64,000 nt of DNA from Virgibacillus salexigens (GCF_014905415.1 NZ_BNEO01000004.1:1-64000), one strand, 5' to 3'. Shown: positions 8,680 through 17,785, numbered from the stretch's first letter. Made by a program: numbers and translations. The notes: a model not told the origin generated them from the letters alone.

Positions 8680-8982
8680 CAAACACAGTCGTTGAGGGAG
8701 GTCATTAGTTATTTTTCTTATTATGTAGGGCTATCCTGCTGTTAAGGTTCTTAGGGAATACAATTGTTTCTTTCATAAATACTTGTAAGTAGAGTAAGAA
8801 AAAGAGTATTTATATTTTTTACTGATTGGCATAGCAATTTTCTTTTTAACTGGTTGGTCACAAAGAGTTAGAGATCAAAACGAATGATGGTTTAAAATCA
8901 AAAAAACAGAAAGGGTTTGGAGGGAATTGAAATAATAAATCTTAACTGTTAGCTACAAGAAAAGTAAAAAAGAGGTGCCTTA
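8680..8982 (+). other. Gene-free stretch with possible membrane-peptide remnant
   Basis: No intact gene. Between about 8800 and 8886 a frame without a usable start encodes a hydrophobic run (LLIGIAIFFLTGW) and ends QRVRDQNE before a stop. It resembles the C-terminal end of a small membrane protein and may be a remnant of another member of this cluster. Confidence 0.3.
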
Positions 8983-9576
8983 ATGACAAATAGTAGAACA
9001 AATCCTAAGGTTGATGAGTATTTAAGTGAGGTTAAAAAATGGCAGGCAGAAACGGAAAAACTGAGAATGATCATTCTCAACTGTGGGCTAACCGAAGATC
9101 TGAAGTGGCGTAAACCATGTTATACGTTCCAGAATAGTAACATAGTTATAATACAAGGATTTAAAGACTATTGTGCGCTAATGTTTTTCAAAGGCAGCTT
9201 GTTACATGACGCCAAGGGAATTCTAATTAAACCCGGGGAGAATTCGCAGGCGCAACGTCAAATTCGATTTACAGATGTTCGAGAAATAGTTGAGCTGGAA
9301 CCCGTTTTGAAATCCTATATTCATGAAGCCATTGAGATCGATAAAGCAGGTTTGCAAGTGAATTTTAAACAAAAGAAAGAATTAAAATTTCCTGAAGAAC
9401 TTCAAAATAAATTCAAAGAATTCCCTGCCCTGAAAAATGCTTTTGAAGAATTGACACCTGGGAGGCAAAGAGCGTACATAATTTATTTCTCACAGGCCAA
9501 GCAATCCAAAACGCGAGCATCTAGGATTGAAAAATATATGCAGCAAATTCTCAATAGAAAGGGATTACATGATTAA
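8983..9576 (+). CDS. YdeI/DUF1801-family protein
   Basis: The 197-residue protein has an N-terminal DUF1801 fold (about residues 15-115; LTEDLKWRKPCYTF, GFKDYCALMFFKG, RQIRFTDVREI) and the C-terminal YdeI-type tail (LTPGRQRAYIIYFSQAKQ and SKTRASRIEKY). B. subtilis YdeI is the nearest relative I recall. The family is soluble and cytoplasmic and its biochemical role is not established. GAGGTG precedes ATG 8983. Confidence 0.85.
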   Translation: MTNSRTNPKVDEYLSEVKKWQAETEKLRMIILNCGLTEDLKWRKPCYTFQNSNIVIIQGFKDYCALMFFKGSLLHDAKGILIKPGENSQAQRQIRFTDVREIVELEPVLKSYIHEAIEIDKAGLQVNFKQKKELKFPEELQNKFKEFPALKNAFEELTPGRQRAYIIYFSQAKQSKTRASRIEKYMQQILNRKGLHD

Positions 9577-9770
9577 GTGTGTCAGTGAAAGCATAAATGA
9601 ATCAGACTTTTCAATGGATCACTTCCTTTCTTTTTTATCATAATTTAATTATAGGGCAATTTACTGAACAATAAGTTACTTAACGAATAGTATGAATAAG
9701 GAATATTGCTAAATTAAAATTATTGGACCATTTAATAGATAATAAAAAATACAAAATGGGAGGTTTGAAT

Positions 9771-9899
9771 ATGACAGTTGAAAGTGAAAAAGAGGTTGAA
9801 GGATTAAAGAGAATCGGAAAAATCGTTGCAGCGACTATAAGGGAGATGAAACGCCAAACATGTGTCGGCATTGACGACTAAAGAATTAGACAAGCTGGA
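9771..9899 (+). pseudogene. Methionine aminopeptidase 5' fragment (map-like)
   Basis: ATG 9771, behind GGGAGG, opens a frame matching the N-terminus of type I methionine aminopeptidase (TVESEKEVEGLKRIGKIV, AATIREMKRQT, CVG). One extra T at about 9871 shifts it: the frame stops at TAA 9879-9881, while the shifted frame reads MTTKELDKL, as expected for the family. Identity is lost at about 9899, where nucleotidyltransferase sequence begins. About 43 codons remain out of roughly 250 and no metal ligand is encoded, so this is a dead fragment. Many Bacillaceae carry a second full map gene elsewhere. Confidence 0.75.
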
Positions 9900-10685
9900 T
9901 ATGGGTTAGACAGAGATGGTTACATTATAAGTGACGTCTCTCTAGACAAAATTGATAATGTCTACTTTCCATGCATTAAAGAGGCTGTTGAGAAACTAGG
10001 AAGGGTATTCCCCGATTTACTACATAGTGTCTATGTATATGGCAGCGTTGCAAGAGGCGAAGCTGTGGCGATTAAGTCAGATCTAGACCTTTTAGTTATA
10101 TTCAATGGTGTGCTGCGAACGGAAGCGTCGATGGAATTAAAGAGCCTTTCTAAAGAGTTGTCTCTACGATATAATTATTTGGTTCGCGAAGTTGGCTTAG
10201 CTGTTGCAAACTACGATTACGTGATTAATCCGGAGAATTACTATGAACAAGCATTTCTAAAGGAAATCTGTGTTTGTGTCCACGGAGAAGATCTTCGCGA
10301 ACGGTTCGGCCCTTACAAACTCACATCTGAAATAGCTGTAAGTTTTAATGGAGATATTCGCGATGTTTTTGCTCGGACTATAAACCGGTTAGAAGTAGCT
10401 TCCAACAAGGAATTTAAAACACTTATACAAAACTTTGCTCGTAAGCTCATTCGAACATACTATTCTATGGTGATGGAACGATCTCAGATTTGGACGACAC
10501 GCCTTCATGAGCAGTCTGAGGTTATTATCAATTACTTGCCACATAAGGAACCTATTATTCACACCTTGCAGAACTGGATAGAAGAGTCACCAACCAACCG
10601 AGAACCAGTACTAGAGTTATTTCAGAGCGAGGGCAGCTGGGTTACTGAAAACTTTGAATATGAAGCCCGTATTCCTTATTTATAA
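9900..10685 (+). pseudogene. Headless nucleotidyltransferase (aminoglycoside-type)
   Basis: The frame is open from 9882 to 10685. Family similarity starts at about 9900 (YGLDRDGYIISD) and includes the nucleotidyltransferase signature VYGSVARGEA with SDLDLL (about 10029-10094), then a helical C-terminal half. No ATG, GTG or TTG exists in frame between the TAA at 9879-9881 and GTG 10065, and GTG 10065 lies after the G-S of the active-site motif. The native start was evidently lost at the junction with the map fragment. Either the gene is dead or it uses a non-canonical start. Relatives adenylylate aminoglycosides or have unknown targets. Confidence 0.6.
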
Positions 10686-10720
10686 AATAAATTGATACTA
10701 TTTCAAGTTGGAAGGGATAA

Positions 10721-11041
10721 ATGATGAGATTGTTCTTTTTTTTTGCTTTTGCTATTTTCGTTTTAATAGGTTGTCAAGAAGAACAATCTAGTGAAAATGC
10801 AGAAGTTGAAGTAACTTTTTATGTTGTTAATGAGGATCAGATTCCGTTGGGGGACGCAGCAATAAGTCTTGTGAGACCAAGCAAGGGGGAAAAGGAATGA
10901 ATCTAGATCCTACCAATGAGGATGGAAAAACAACAGCAATTTTAATTGTTGGAGAAGATTGGAAGTAGCACAAAAGAGGTGCAAAACAAAGAGTTGATAG
11001 TTTCAAAGAGAGAAAATGACTTTACGTTAGTAGTAAAATAA
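10721..11041 (+). pseudogene. Frameshifted lipoprotein
   Basis: ATG 10721, with GGAAGGG upstream, starts a lipoprotein: a hydrophobic signal, lipobox LIGC, then QEEQSSENAEVEVTFYVV and VNEDQIPLGDAAISLV. The frame breaks at a G5-A4 run (about 10887-10895) and stops. Coding continues in the next frame (MNLDPTNEDGKTTAILIVG), breaks again at about 10960, and ends KENDFTLVVK-like at 11041. The composite looks like a small secreted beta-sandwich lipoprotein of about 105 residues. The two breaks could be decay or assembly indels. Confidence 0.6.
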
Positions 11042-11063
11042 TAGTAAAACCTTTTCTATCTCA

Positions 11064-11087
11064 ATGATCAGTGGGGATCATCTTTTT
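11064..11087 (+). terminator. Terminator after the lipoprotein remnant
   Basis: ATGATC (11064-11069) pairs with GATCAT (11076-11081), followed by CTTTTT. The stem is short, so confidence is moderate. Confidence 0.6.
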
Positions 11088-11104
11088 CGATAGTAGTAAT
11101 AAAA

Positions 11105-11530
11105 TCACTTGTTTATTCTGTTTTTAACAAAATAGATACTAGTCAATATTATTAGCGACAAAATCATTAAACCTATGGTTGGAGCAGCACTTATTTCCTC
11201 GTATGGATACGCAGCTTCTCGGATAGCCTTTTTAAATTTACCATTATTTTCTTGAATAGCTATAGCCTTATCTGTGCTAATACCCTCAATAGAATAGTAT
11301 TTGGTACCTTTTTCATACACATTGGAAAAGTTCCCGGAGTATTGTTCCATATCAGAATACATTGTAACTTCCCCAATCTCTTTATGTATTTGAGTTATGT
11401 ATTCATCGCTAACTACATAAATCGATCCATCCCACACGACAAATGGATAAGCCCATGATGTTGCGAAGGATGTTATAGTTGGAATCAAAAATGAAAACAA
11501 TATAATACATGGAATTACATGTTTCCCCAT
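11105..11530 (-). CDS. Hypothetical protein with N- and C-terminal membrane helices
   Basis: The frame could start at 11590, but ATG 11530 has an AAGGGGG site upstream and begins just before a hydrophobic segment (IPCIILFSFLIPTITSF, about residues 5-22), giving 141 aa. A soluble stretch with several Tyr (SDEYITQIHKEIGEVTMY, KGTKYYSIEG) follows, then a C-terminal helix (IGLMILSLIILTSIYF, about 118-136). The layout implies an extracytoplasmic domain anchored at both ends. No family was recognised. It is convergent with the lipoprotein remnant. Confidence 0.6.
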   Translation of the reverse strand: MGKHVIPCIILFSFLIPTITSFATSWAYPFVVWDGSIYVVSDEYITQIHKEIGEVTMYSDMEQYSGNFSNVYEKGTKYYSIEGISTDKAIAIQENNGKFKKAIREAAYPYEEISAAPTIGLMILSLIILTSIYFVKNRINK

Positions 11531-11667
11531 CCTAATAAGCCCCCTTATATTAGAATAGACGTGTATGATTCTGTTACGTTTCACTAACATACTCGCTTTT
11601 TTATTGTAAAGACGAGGAAAAAACTAAAAAGCTAAAAGATTAGTTACGAAAGGGAGGGCAGGATACT

Positions 11668-11841
11668 ATGTCTTTAAAAATAGTTATATCACACCACTAA
11701 TCGTTGCAATAGCTGGTTATATCTCGTCCACAATGTTTCAATCTACCTTGGTTTTAGGTAACACTGTATGTAGGATTATCGTTATTATCAGGGCTAATTA
11801 GTAAACTAATTTGTTCTAAGAATAACTATGATGATAGATAA
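11668..11841 (+). pseudogene. Frameshifted small membrane protein
   Basis: ATG 11668 follows AGGGAGG, but the frame stops after ten codons. Dropping into the next frame at an A5 run (about 11677-11681) gives NSYITPLIVAIAGYISS and TMFQSTLVLGN. A second shift at about 11770 gives VGLSLLSGLISKLICSK ending NNYDDR at 11841. Together they read as one two-helix protein of about 57 residues with two indels. It is probably a dead gene, or two assembly errors. Confidence 0.45.
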
Positions 11842-11989
11842 ACGTAAAGATATCCTATGGCTTCTCCAGCATTTCTAGTGATTATCTATATCGCTATTTA
11901 ATATAAAGCAACAATAAAATAGTCTATGATATAATAAGAAAAACATCATCATATGTGATTACAATAAAGCTAGAAGGATAGTAAAAGCC

Positions 11990-13615
11990 ATGTTACGAAA
12001 ATTGAAAGAAACCATTGAGCAAGGATTGCATGTATCGATGCAAACAAAGATACTTGGACTAATAATTTCCCTGCTTGTTTTCATCATTGCATTAATTTCT
12101 ACGATATTTGGTATAATGGAGCTTCGGGAAGAAATTGAAAAAGCAGAAAATAGTGCGGAGCAGACGGCAAAAACATTATCCTATATGCCTGTGATACAAG
12201 ACTATGCGACAGCAATAGAGAGGGATACCAAGCCGAAGCTCAAAGGAATTGCGGATCAAGTACGGGAAGAAATCAATGCGACGGGGATTATGATTGAAGA
12301 TAGAAATGGGTTGATTTTTCATAATGTTTCTACTTCGATTGTTTCACAGCTTTCAAAGAGTGACGAGACCTATCAAGCAATTATGTTTGGAAGCGCTTAT
12401 ACGAAAATGCTAGGTGAAGGAGAAGAGGAACTACTCTTAGGGATTGCTCCTATTTATGTTGATTATGGATCCTATATAAAGGTGGAAGGTGCCATTTCCG
12501 TTATTTTTCAAATGAAAGAGATTAAAGCGGATATTATTACAGATATTCGCAATATCCTGATTATATCATTGATTGTGCTTGCTGGTGGTTGCTTTGGGGG
12601 AGTCATGCTAGCGAGAAGTATTAGAAAAGATACATTTGGATTGGAACCGGCTGAAATTGCTGCTTTATACAAAGAGCGAGGAGCAATTTTACAATCTGTA
12701 AAAGAAGGAATTCTAGCCATCGATTCAAATGATCAAATTACCATGTTAAATATGTCGGCAAAACAGATGTTAAGCATTGATCTTTATAAGAAAGGCATAC
12801 CTTTGGATGCCGTATTTTCCTCTAATAATGTGATTGAATTGTTAACGTCTGCACATGAAAATCATGATGTAGAACTAGAATTTAATGGTAAGACGATTAT
12901 TTTAAACTCACAGCCAATTATTGATGGGAACAAAAAAGTAGGGACAGTTGCTAGTTTTAGAGATAAAACGGAAATAAAAGATATGGTCAATACCCTTTCG
13001 GAAGTCAAACGTTATTCGGATGATTTACGTGCACAAACACATGAATTTTCCAATAAACTGTATGTTTTACTTGGATTAATTGAACTTGGCCGCTTGGATG
13101 AAGCGATTTCTTTTATTAAACAAGAAGTAGAGATTCAAGAGTTTAATACGGATATTATATTTAATCAGATTGAAGATGAAAAAATCCAAGCGATACTCCT
13201 AGGCAAGTTAGCAAAAGCCTCGGAATCAAGGGTGTCACTTACAATAGATACAAATTCTTCCTTATCACCGCTTCCTGAGTACTATGGATTACACCCATTA
13301 TTAATTATTCTAAGCAACCTAATAGATAATGGATTCGAAGCGGTGTCACACGTAAATAATGGGGAAGTAACATTTTTTGTCACAGATATTGGGAAAGATA
13401 TTATTTTTGAAGTTGCCGATAACGGTGGAGGAATAGATCAGGATAAATTACCAATGCTTTTTCAAAAAGGAGTATCTGAAAAAGGAAAACAGCGGGGATA
13501 TGGTTTATCCAATGTCAAGGATGAGGTTGAACAGCTGGGAGGAACGATTGAGATCGAGACCTCTGTGGATAGTGGAACTGTTTTTACCGTTAGCTTACCG
13601 AAGAATCAGAAATGA
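11990..13615 (+). CDS. Sensor histidine kinase, CitS/DcuS type
   Basis: A 541-residue membrane kinase: transmembrane helix about residues 20-45, an extracytoplasmic sensor domain about 46-178 (dCache/PASTA-like, as in citrate and C4-dicarboxylate sensors), a second helix about 184-206, a PAS domain about 220-325, an H box with H351 (RAQTHEFSNKLY, Spo0B-like), and an ATPase domain with LIDNGFEAV, DNGGGID and GYGLSN. It phosphorylates the response regulator encoded 16 bp downstream. The adjoining tct genes make citrate or a related tricarboxylate the likely signal; this is inferred from context and family. Confidence 0.92.
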   Translation: MLRKLKETIEQGLHVSMQTKILGLIISLLVFIIALISTIFGIMELREEIEKAENSAEQTAKTLSYMPVIQDYATAIERDTKPKLKGIADQVREEINATGIMIEDRNGLIFHNVSTSIVSQLSKSDETYQAIMFGSAYTKMLGEGEEELLLGIAPIYVDYGSYIKVEGAISVIFQMKEIKADIITDIRNILIISLIVLAGGCFGGVMLARSIRKDTFGLEPAEIAALYKERGAILQSVKEGILAIDSNDQITMLNMSAKQMLSIDLYKKGIPLDAVFSSNNVIELLTSAHENHDVELEFNGKTIILNSQPIIDGNKKVGTVASFRDKTEIKDMVNTLSEVKRYSDDLRAQTHEFSNKLYVLLGLIELGRLDEAISFIKQEVEIQEFNTDIIFNQIEDEKIQAILLGKLAKASESRVSLTIDTNSSLSPLPEYYGLHPLLIILSNLIDNGFEAVSHVNNGEVTFFVTDIGKDIIFEVADNGGGIDQDKLPMLFQKGVSEKGKQRGYGLSNVKDEVEQLGGTIEIETSVDSGTVFTVSLPKNQK

Positions 13616-13631
13616 ATGAGGGGGATCATGG

Positions 13632-14312
13632 ATGATTAATGTAGCCATTGCCGAAGACGACTTCCGAGTAGCACAAATTCATGAAGGATATTTAGAGAAA
13701 GAGCAAGATATGCAGATCGTGGGTAAGGCGATGAATGCAACAGAGACGATGGATCTATTAAAAGACAAAAGGATTGATCTAATCCTCCTGGATGTATATA
13801 TGCCAGATCAATTAGGAACAGAACTTCTTCATCAGATTCGTTATCACCATCCAGGAGTGGATATTATCATTATTACGGCGGCTAGGGATAAGGCTTTCTT
13901 GGAGAAATCATTGGGTTATGGTGTGTTTCAATATTTAATCAAACCTGTTGATTTGCAATTATTCAGCAAAACGATGGAGCAATACAAGAAACAGAAGCAA
14001 GTATTAAATACGGCAGCGGAAGTGAATCAGGATATCTTAAATCAAGTATTTGGCAAACGTATTACGGATTCGAATGAAACGAATAATCTTCCACTAGGCA
14101 TTGATGCACTAACTCTCGAAAAGGTAAAAACTTTAATTCATCAAACCTCCGAAGGGCTTACATCAGAGAAAGTTGGTGAAAAAATGGGAGCATCTCGTAC
14201 GACCGCCCGAAGGTATTTGGAGTACTTAGTAGGAACAGGGGACTTAAAGGCAGAAAGTGTATATGGTATTGTGGGGAGACCTGAGCGAAGATATTATGCT
14301 ATGAACGAATAA
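13632..14312 (+). CDS. Response regulator, CitT/CitB type
   Basis: A 226-residue two-domain regulator. The receiver domain (1-120) has acidic E8-D9-D10, phosphoacceptor D54 (ILLDVYMPD), T83 (ITAARD) and K104 (LIKPVD). The C-terminal CitB-family helix-turn-helix is at about 165-218 (SEKVGEKMGASRTTARRYLE, GRPERRYYAM). It is preceded by GGGGGATC and sits right behind its kinase. It should activate the tct operon at 14804; an ATTAAA-N11-TTTAAT inverted repeat at 14716-14738 is a candidate site. Confidence 0.92.
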   Translation: MINVAIAEDDFRVAQIHEGYLEKEQDMQIVGKAMNATETMDLLKDKRIDLILLDVYMPDQLGTELLHQIRYHHPGVDIIIITAARDKAFLEKSLGYGVFQYLIKPVDLQLFSKTMEQYKKQKQVLNTAAEVNQDILNQVFGKRITDSNETNNLPLGIDALTLEKVKTLIHQTSEGLTSEKVGEKMGASRTTARRYLEYLVGTGDLKAESVYGIVGRPERRYYAMNE

Positions 14313-14374
14313 ACAACTAAAATAGTTACCACAAAAGCCGATTGAAAATAGAATGAACTAAACGATCATACGAT

Positions 14375-14622
14375 GTGCAGTCAACATATGTAGACTCCTG
14401 TGGGAACAGCATGAGCGCTGAAGATCCCAAAGGAAAGTGTTCTGATAAGGGCCGGCGAAACTCGTTCTTTGCGGACAACGTCGGCATACCCCTTGCCGGG
14501 GCAAAGAAGCCGAAGCCAGGAAGTATATGTCGAAGCCTTGATAGTACCTTTTGCAAATAAAAAATCCGAACGGTTTCGAGTGGAATCGTTCGGATTTTTA
14601 TTAGAATAAGATACTTTTGTCT
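14375..14622. repeat. Dispersed intergenic repeat, long copy
   Basis: This stretch shares both ends with a shorter copy at 62206-62346: the start GTGCAGTCAACATA-GTAGACTC and the end ATCCGAACGG...CGAGTG...AATCGTTC, then AATAAGATACTTTT. It carries an inner part of about 140 bp, richer in GC than its surroundings, with GGGAACAGC-, GGCCGG- and CCTTGCCGGGGCAAAG-type stems. The inner part resembles dispersed palindromic intergenic repeats seen in other Bacillaceae. It lies between the response regulator and the tct operon. No protein is credible here. Confidence 0.6.
14562..14600 (+). terminator. Terminator inside the repeat element
   Basis: AATCCGAACG pairs with CGTTCGGATT around a 14-base loop, followed by TTT. 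It would end the kinase-regulator transcript and isolate it from tctC. Confidence 0.8.
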
Positions 14623-14702
14623 CAGTCTTTTTTTATCTTCCACTATTTGTTTCATGAACTTTATGAACAAAATTAATTTTAAGTTTTTAAAAAACAATAT
14701 TT

Positions 14703-14716
14703 TGAAAACGTTTACA
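14703..14716. promoter_or_regulatory. CcpA cre site ahead of tctC
   Basis: TGAAAACGTTTACA matches every position of the consensus TGWAARCGYTWNCW. It sits about 90 bp before the tctC start, so catabolite repression of tricarboxylate uptake by CcpA/HPr-Ser-P is expected. Confidence 0.8.
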
Positions 14717-14738
14717 TTAAACGTTGTTGTGATTTAAT
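14716..14738. promoter_or_regulatory. Possible response-regulator site
   Basis: ATTAAA (14716-14721) and TTTAAT (14733-14738) form an inverted repeat directly after the cre site and upstream of tctC. AT-rich half-sites of this kind are bound by CitB-family regulators. The assignment is inferred from position only. Confidence 0.35.
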
Positions 14739-14803
14739 CTAGTAGTACACTTATAAGTTGTAATTTTCCAATATTTTTATGAGAAATGTAAAGGGGGATA
14801 TAG

Positions 14804-15772
14804 ATGAAAAAAATTATCTTACTTATTTGTATTTTATTTCTAGCAGCATGTTCAAATTCAGCTTCCGGTGGAAATGATTTTCCGACAAAAAATGTGGAAA
14901 TCGTTGCGCCAGCATCTCCAGGGGGTGGCTGGGATTTAACTGCACGCTCGGTGCAAAAATTGTTGAACGATAATAATCTCGTGGATGCCAATATTAACGT
15001 CGTAAATAAACCAGGCGGCGGTGGCGAAGTAGGTTGGCAATACATTCAATCGAAGGATGCACACAATCTTGCAATTAATTCAAGTTTGCTGATAACCAAT
15101 AATTTATTAGGTACAAGTGATTTAACGCACAAAGATTTTACGCCTTTAGCTACCTTAGCTACTGAATGGCAGGCATTAGCGGTTCCTGTAGATTCTGAAT
15201 TTAAATCTTTGGAAGATTTAATGAACCAATTCAAAAAAGATCCTAAATCGGTGAAAGTCGGTGTTGGTCCAGCTTTAGGGAATGATGATCATTTGTCTTT
15301 TGTTCAAGCTGTTCGTGAATACGATGTAGATCCTAAGAACGTAGATTTCCTTGTTTATGAAGGTGGTGGAGATGTTGTAACTGCACTGCTTGGTGGTCAT
15401 GTAGGTGTTGTGACTACGTCATTGTCAGAAGTAAAAGAACAGCATCTTGCTGGAAAGGTACGTATCCTTGCAATTTCTTCTGAAGAACGTGTGGAAGGAT
15501 TAGAAGATGTTCCAACCTATCAAGAAGAAGGACTGGATATCGTGTTCCCGCATTGGCGAGGCATTATGGGACCACCAGATATGACGGAAGAAGAAATCGC
15601 CTATTGGGATGAAAAACTTAGTGAAATGGTGAAAACCGATCAATGGCAAGAAGTGATGAAGAATAATGATTGGGAAGGGTTCTATAAGAACAGCTCTGAA
15701 ACGAAGAAATTTCTAGAAGAACAGACAAAATTGTATCAAGACTTAGTGAATGATTCTGGGTTAGGCCAGTAA
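14804..15772 (+). CDS. tctC: Tripartite tricarboxylate transporter, binding protein TctC
   Basis: A 322-residue lipoprotein (signal peptide with lipobox LAAC, Cys at 16) of the Bug/TctC family: KNVEIVAPASPGGGWDLTAR near the N-terminus, NVVNKPGGGGEVGW, and PHWRGIMGPPDM. It captures citrate or a related tricarboxylate outside the membrane and passes it to TctA/TctB. The ribosome site AAAGGGGG precedes ATG. It is the first gene of tctC-tctB-tctA-tcuA, with about 10-30 bp between genes. The family also binds non-carboxylate ligands, so the substrate is inferred from the neighbours. Confidence 0.92.
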   Translation: MKKIILLICILFLAACSNSASGGNDFPTKNVEIVAPASPGGGWDLTARSVQKLLNDNNLVDANINVVNKPGGGGEVGWQYIQSKDAHNLAINSSLLITNNLLGTSDLTHKDFTPLATLATEWQALAVPVDSEFKSLEDLMNQFKKDPKSVKVGVGPALGNDDHLSFVQAVREYDVDPKNVDFLVYEGGGDVVTALLGGHVGVVTTSLSEVKEQHLAGKVRILAISSEERVEGLEDVPTYQEEGLDIVFPHWRGIMGPPDMTEEEIAYWDEKLSEMVKTDQWQEVMKNNDWEGFYKNSSETKKFLEEQTKLYQDLVNDSGLGQ

Positions 15773-15801
15773 CTCTCTCGGGATGATAGGAAGGGGGATA
15801 T

Positions 15802-16254
15802 TTGTTGAAAGCATTTAAGATAGGGATGCCGATATTTTTAATTCTTTTAAGTGTTTTTTTCCTAGTTGGTTCGTTAAGATTGCCCAAAGCTAATTTGGGC
15901 AATCCTTATGGACCACTGTATTTTCCAATTGGTGTAAGTCTATTATTACTTATCTTTAGTATTATTTACTTTATTCAAGAGTTAAGAAAGTTAACGGAAG
16001 ATAATGAAGCGATCAAAGAGCTTTTTTCCGGTCGAACTCCAAAGCTAATCGGAATTACCATTTTGTTTGCGATTGGATATTCGCTGCTATTTGAGAGGGC
16101 GGGCTTTCTCCTTTCTTCCATAGTCTTTTTGGGGGCATTATTATTCCTGATTAATGGGCCGAAGAAATGGATCACCAATCTTGTTGTGGCCGTTATCTTT
16201 TCATTTATTTCTTGGTATGCATTCAGTGAGATGCTTGGAGTAAGTTTACCGTAG
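15802..16254 (+). CDS. tctB: Tripartite tricarboxylate transporter, small subunit TctB
   Basis: 150 residues with four predicted membrane helices (about 7-25, 38-57, 78-98 and 100-145 as a split pair), matching the TctB subunit in size and place between TctC and TctA. TTG 15802 (or the adjacent TTG 15805) follows AAGGGGG. It should form the membrane complex with TctA. Confidence 0.88.
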   Translation: MLKAFKIGMPIFLILLSVFFLVGSLRLPKANLGNPYGPLYFPIGVSLLLLIFSIIYFIQELRKLTEDNEAIKELFSGRTPKLIGITILFAIGYSLLFERAGFLLSSIVFLGALLFLINGPKKWITNLVVAVIFSFISWYAFSEMLGVSLP

Positions 16255-16267
16255 GAGGTGTAATACC

Positions 16268-17782
16268 ATGGATATGAGTACATTTATGCAAGGGCTAACC
16301 ACAGCTTTAGAGCCAATGAACCTCCTCTGGATTGTTATTGGTGGGTTTTTAGGGACCATTGTTGGGATGCTTCCAGGTTTAGGACCAGCTACGGCAGTTG
16401 CTGTATTAATTCCAGTTACCTTTGGTATGGATCCAGTAAGCGCATTAATTCTTATGGCAGCAATTTATTATGGAGCCATGTATGGCGGGTCGAGAAGCTC
16501 GATTTTGCTAAATACGCCTGGTGATGGTTCTGCGATTGCTGCTACATTTGACGGTTATCCCATGGCAAGAAAGGGAATGGCTGGACAGGCGCTTGCAATT
16601 TCAGCAGTTGCCTCATTTATTGGCGGACTTATTGCTGTAGCAGGGTTTATTTTATTAGCAGAACCATTAGCCAATTTTGCCCTGAAATTCGGACCAGCAG
16701 AGTATTTTTTATTAATGCTACTAACGCTTTCAGCAATCATTTCCTTATCCATTGGAAGAATGGTTAAAGGATTTATCGCGATGTTAATTGGATTAATGCT
16801 AAGTACGTTTGGAATTGATACGCAAACTGGCGTATATCGATTTACGTTTGATATTCCTCATTTAAGTGAAGGTATCGATTTCTTAATTGTGATTATTGGA
16901 ATTTATGCTGTCGGTGAAGTTCTCTATAACTTATTGACAATTGATAAACAGAAGAAGGAAAAGAAAAAGATTGGCAAGGTATGGTTTGATAAAGATCAAT
17001 GGAAACGTTCGAAATGGCCGATATTACGTAGTGGGCCGATTGGTTTTATTGTAGGAGTTCTGCCAGGTGCTGGCGGATCTATTGCTTCCATGATTAGCTA
17101 CACAACCGAGAAGCAGATTTCCAAAAAGTCAGAAGAGTTTGGTGAAGGTGCGCCTGAAGGACTTGCTGCTCCGGAATCAGCAAATAACTCTGCCTCTGTT
17201 GGTGCAATGATCCCCTTACTGACAATGGGAATTCCTGGTTCAGGTACAACAGCAGTTATGCTTGGCGCTTTAATTATGTTAGGTATACGTCCAGGACCGA
17301 TGTTATTTGAGAGTGACCCTGGCCTTGTTTGGACATTTGTTAACAGTATGTTTATTGGGAATATCGTACTAGTTATTATTAATATTGCACTTGTTGGACT
17401 GTTAGTAAAAATTCTAGATACACCAGCAAAAGTGCTTTATCCAATCATTTTACTACTTGCCTTCATTGGAACCTATACACTTAGTTACAGTGCGATTGAC
17501 TTTTTCTTGTTAATTATTTTTGGTTATTTAGGTTTACTTTTTAAATTATTTGACTTCCCAATTGCACCATTAGTATTAGCGGTGATTGTTGGATCAGATA
17601 TGGAACAAAACTTTAGAATGGCAGTTCTATCTTCTAATGGAAGCCTTGGTGTTTTCTTCCAGTCTCCAATATCGATTGGGTTGATCATTTTAACTATTTT
17701 ATCCCTGTTCTATCCATTGATAATGAAATTAATTCGAAATAGAAAAAGAAAACATGCGTCGGAACAAAGAAAGGGAGCGTAA
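16268..17782 (+). CDS. tctA: Tripartite tricarboxylate transporter, large subunit TctA
   Basis: A 504-residue permease with the family signatures GMLPGLGPATAVAVLIPVTF (about residues 33-52), YGAMYGGSRSSILLNTPGD (68-86), GVLPGAGGSIASMISYTTEK and GAPEGLAAPESANNS (about 260-310), and many membrane helices. It is the sodium- or proton-coupled transport core. AGGAGG precedes ATG 16268. Its stop is followed at once by the tcuA-like start. Confidence 0.95.
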   Translation: MDMSTFMQGLTTALEPMNLLWIVIGGFLGTIVGMLPGLGPATAVAVLIPVTFGMDPVSALILMAAIYYGAMYGGSRSSILLNTPGDGSAIAATFDGYPMARKGMAGQALAISAVASFIGGLIAVAGFILLAEPLANFALKFGPAEYFLLMLLTLSAIISLSIGRMVKGFIAMLIGLMLSTFGIDTQTGVYRFTFDIPHLSEGIDFLIVIIGIYAVGEVLYNLLTIDKQKKEKKKIGKVWFDKDQWKRSKWPILRSGPIGFIVGVLPGAGGSIASMISYTTEKQISKKSEEFGEGAPEGLAAPESANNSASVGAMIPLLTMGIPGSGTTAVMLGALIMLGIRPGPMLFESDPGLVWTFVNSMFIGNIVLVIINIALVGLLVKILDTPAKVLYPIILLLAFIGTYTLSYSAIDFFLLIIFGYLGLLFKLFDFPIAPLVLAVIVGSDMEQNFRMAVLSSNGSLGVFFQSPISIGLIILTILSLFYPLIMKLIRNRKRKHASEQRKGA

Positions 17783-17785
17783 TTG

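Noticed and set aside
14326-14697. Open frames of 61 and 123 codons over the repeat element
   Set aside because: They lie on a structured, GC-richer intergenic repeat that is also present in a deleted form at 62206; they have no ribosome site and no protein-like pattern.
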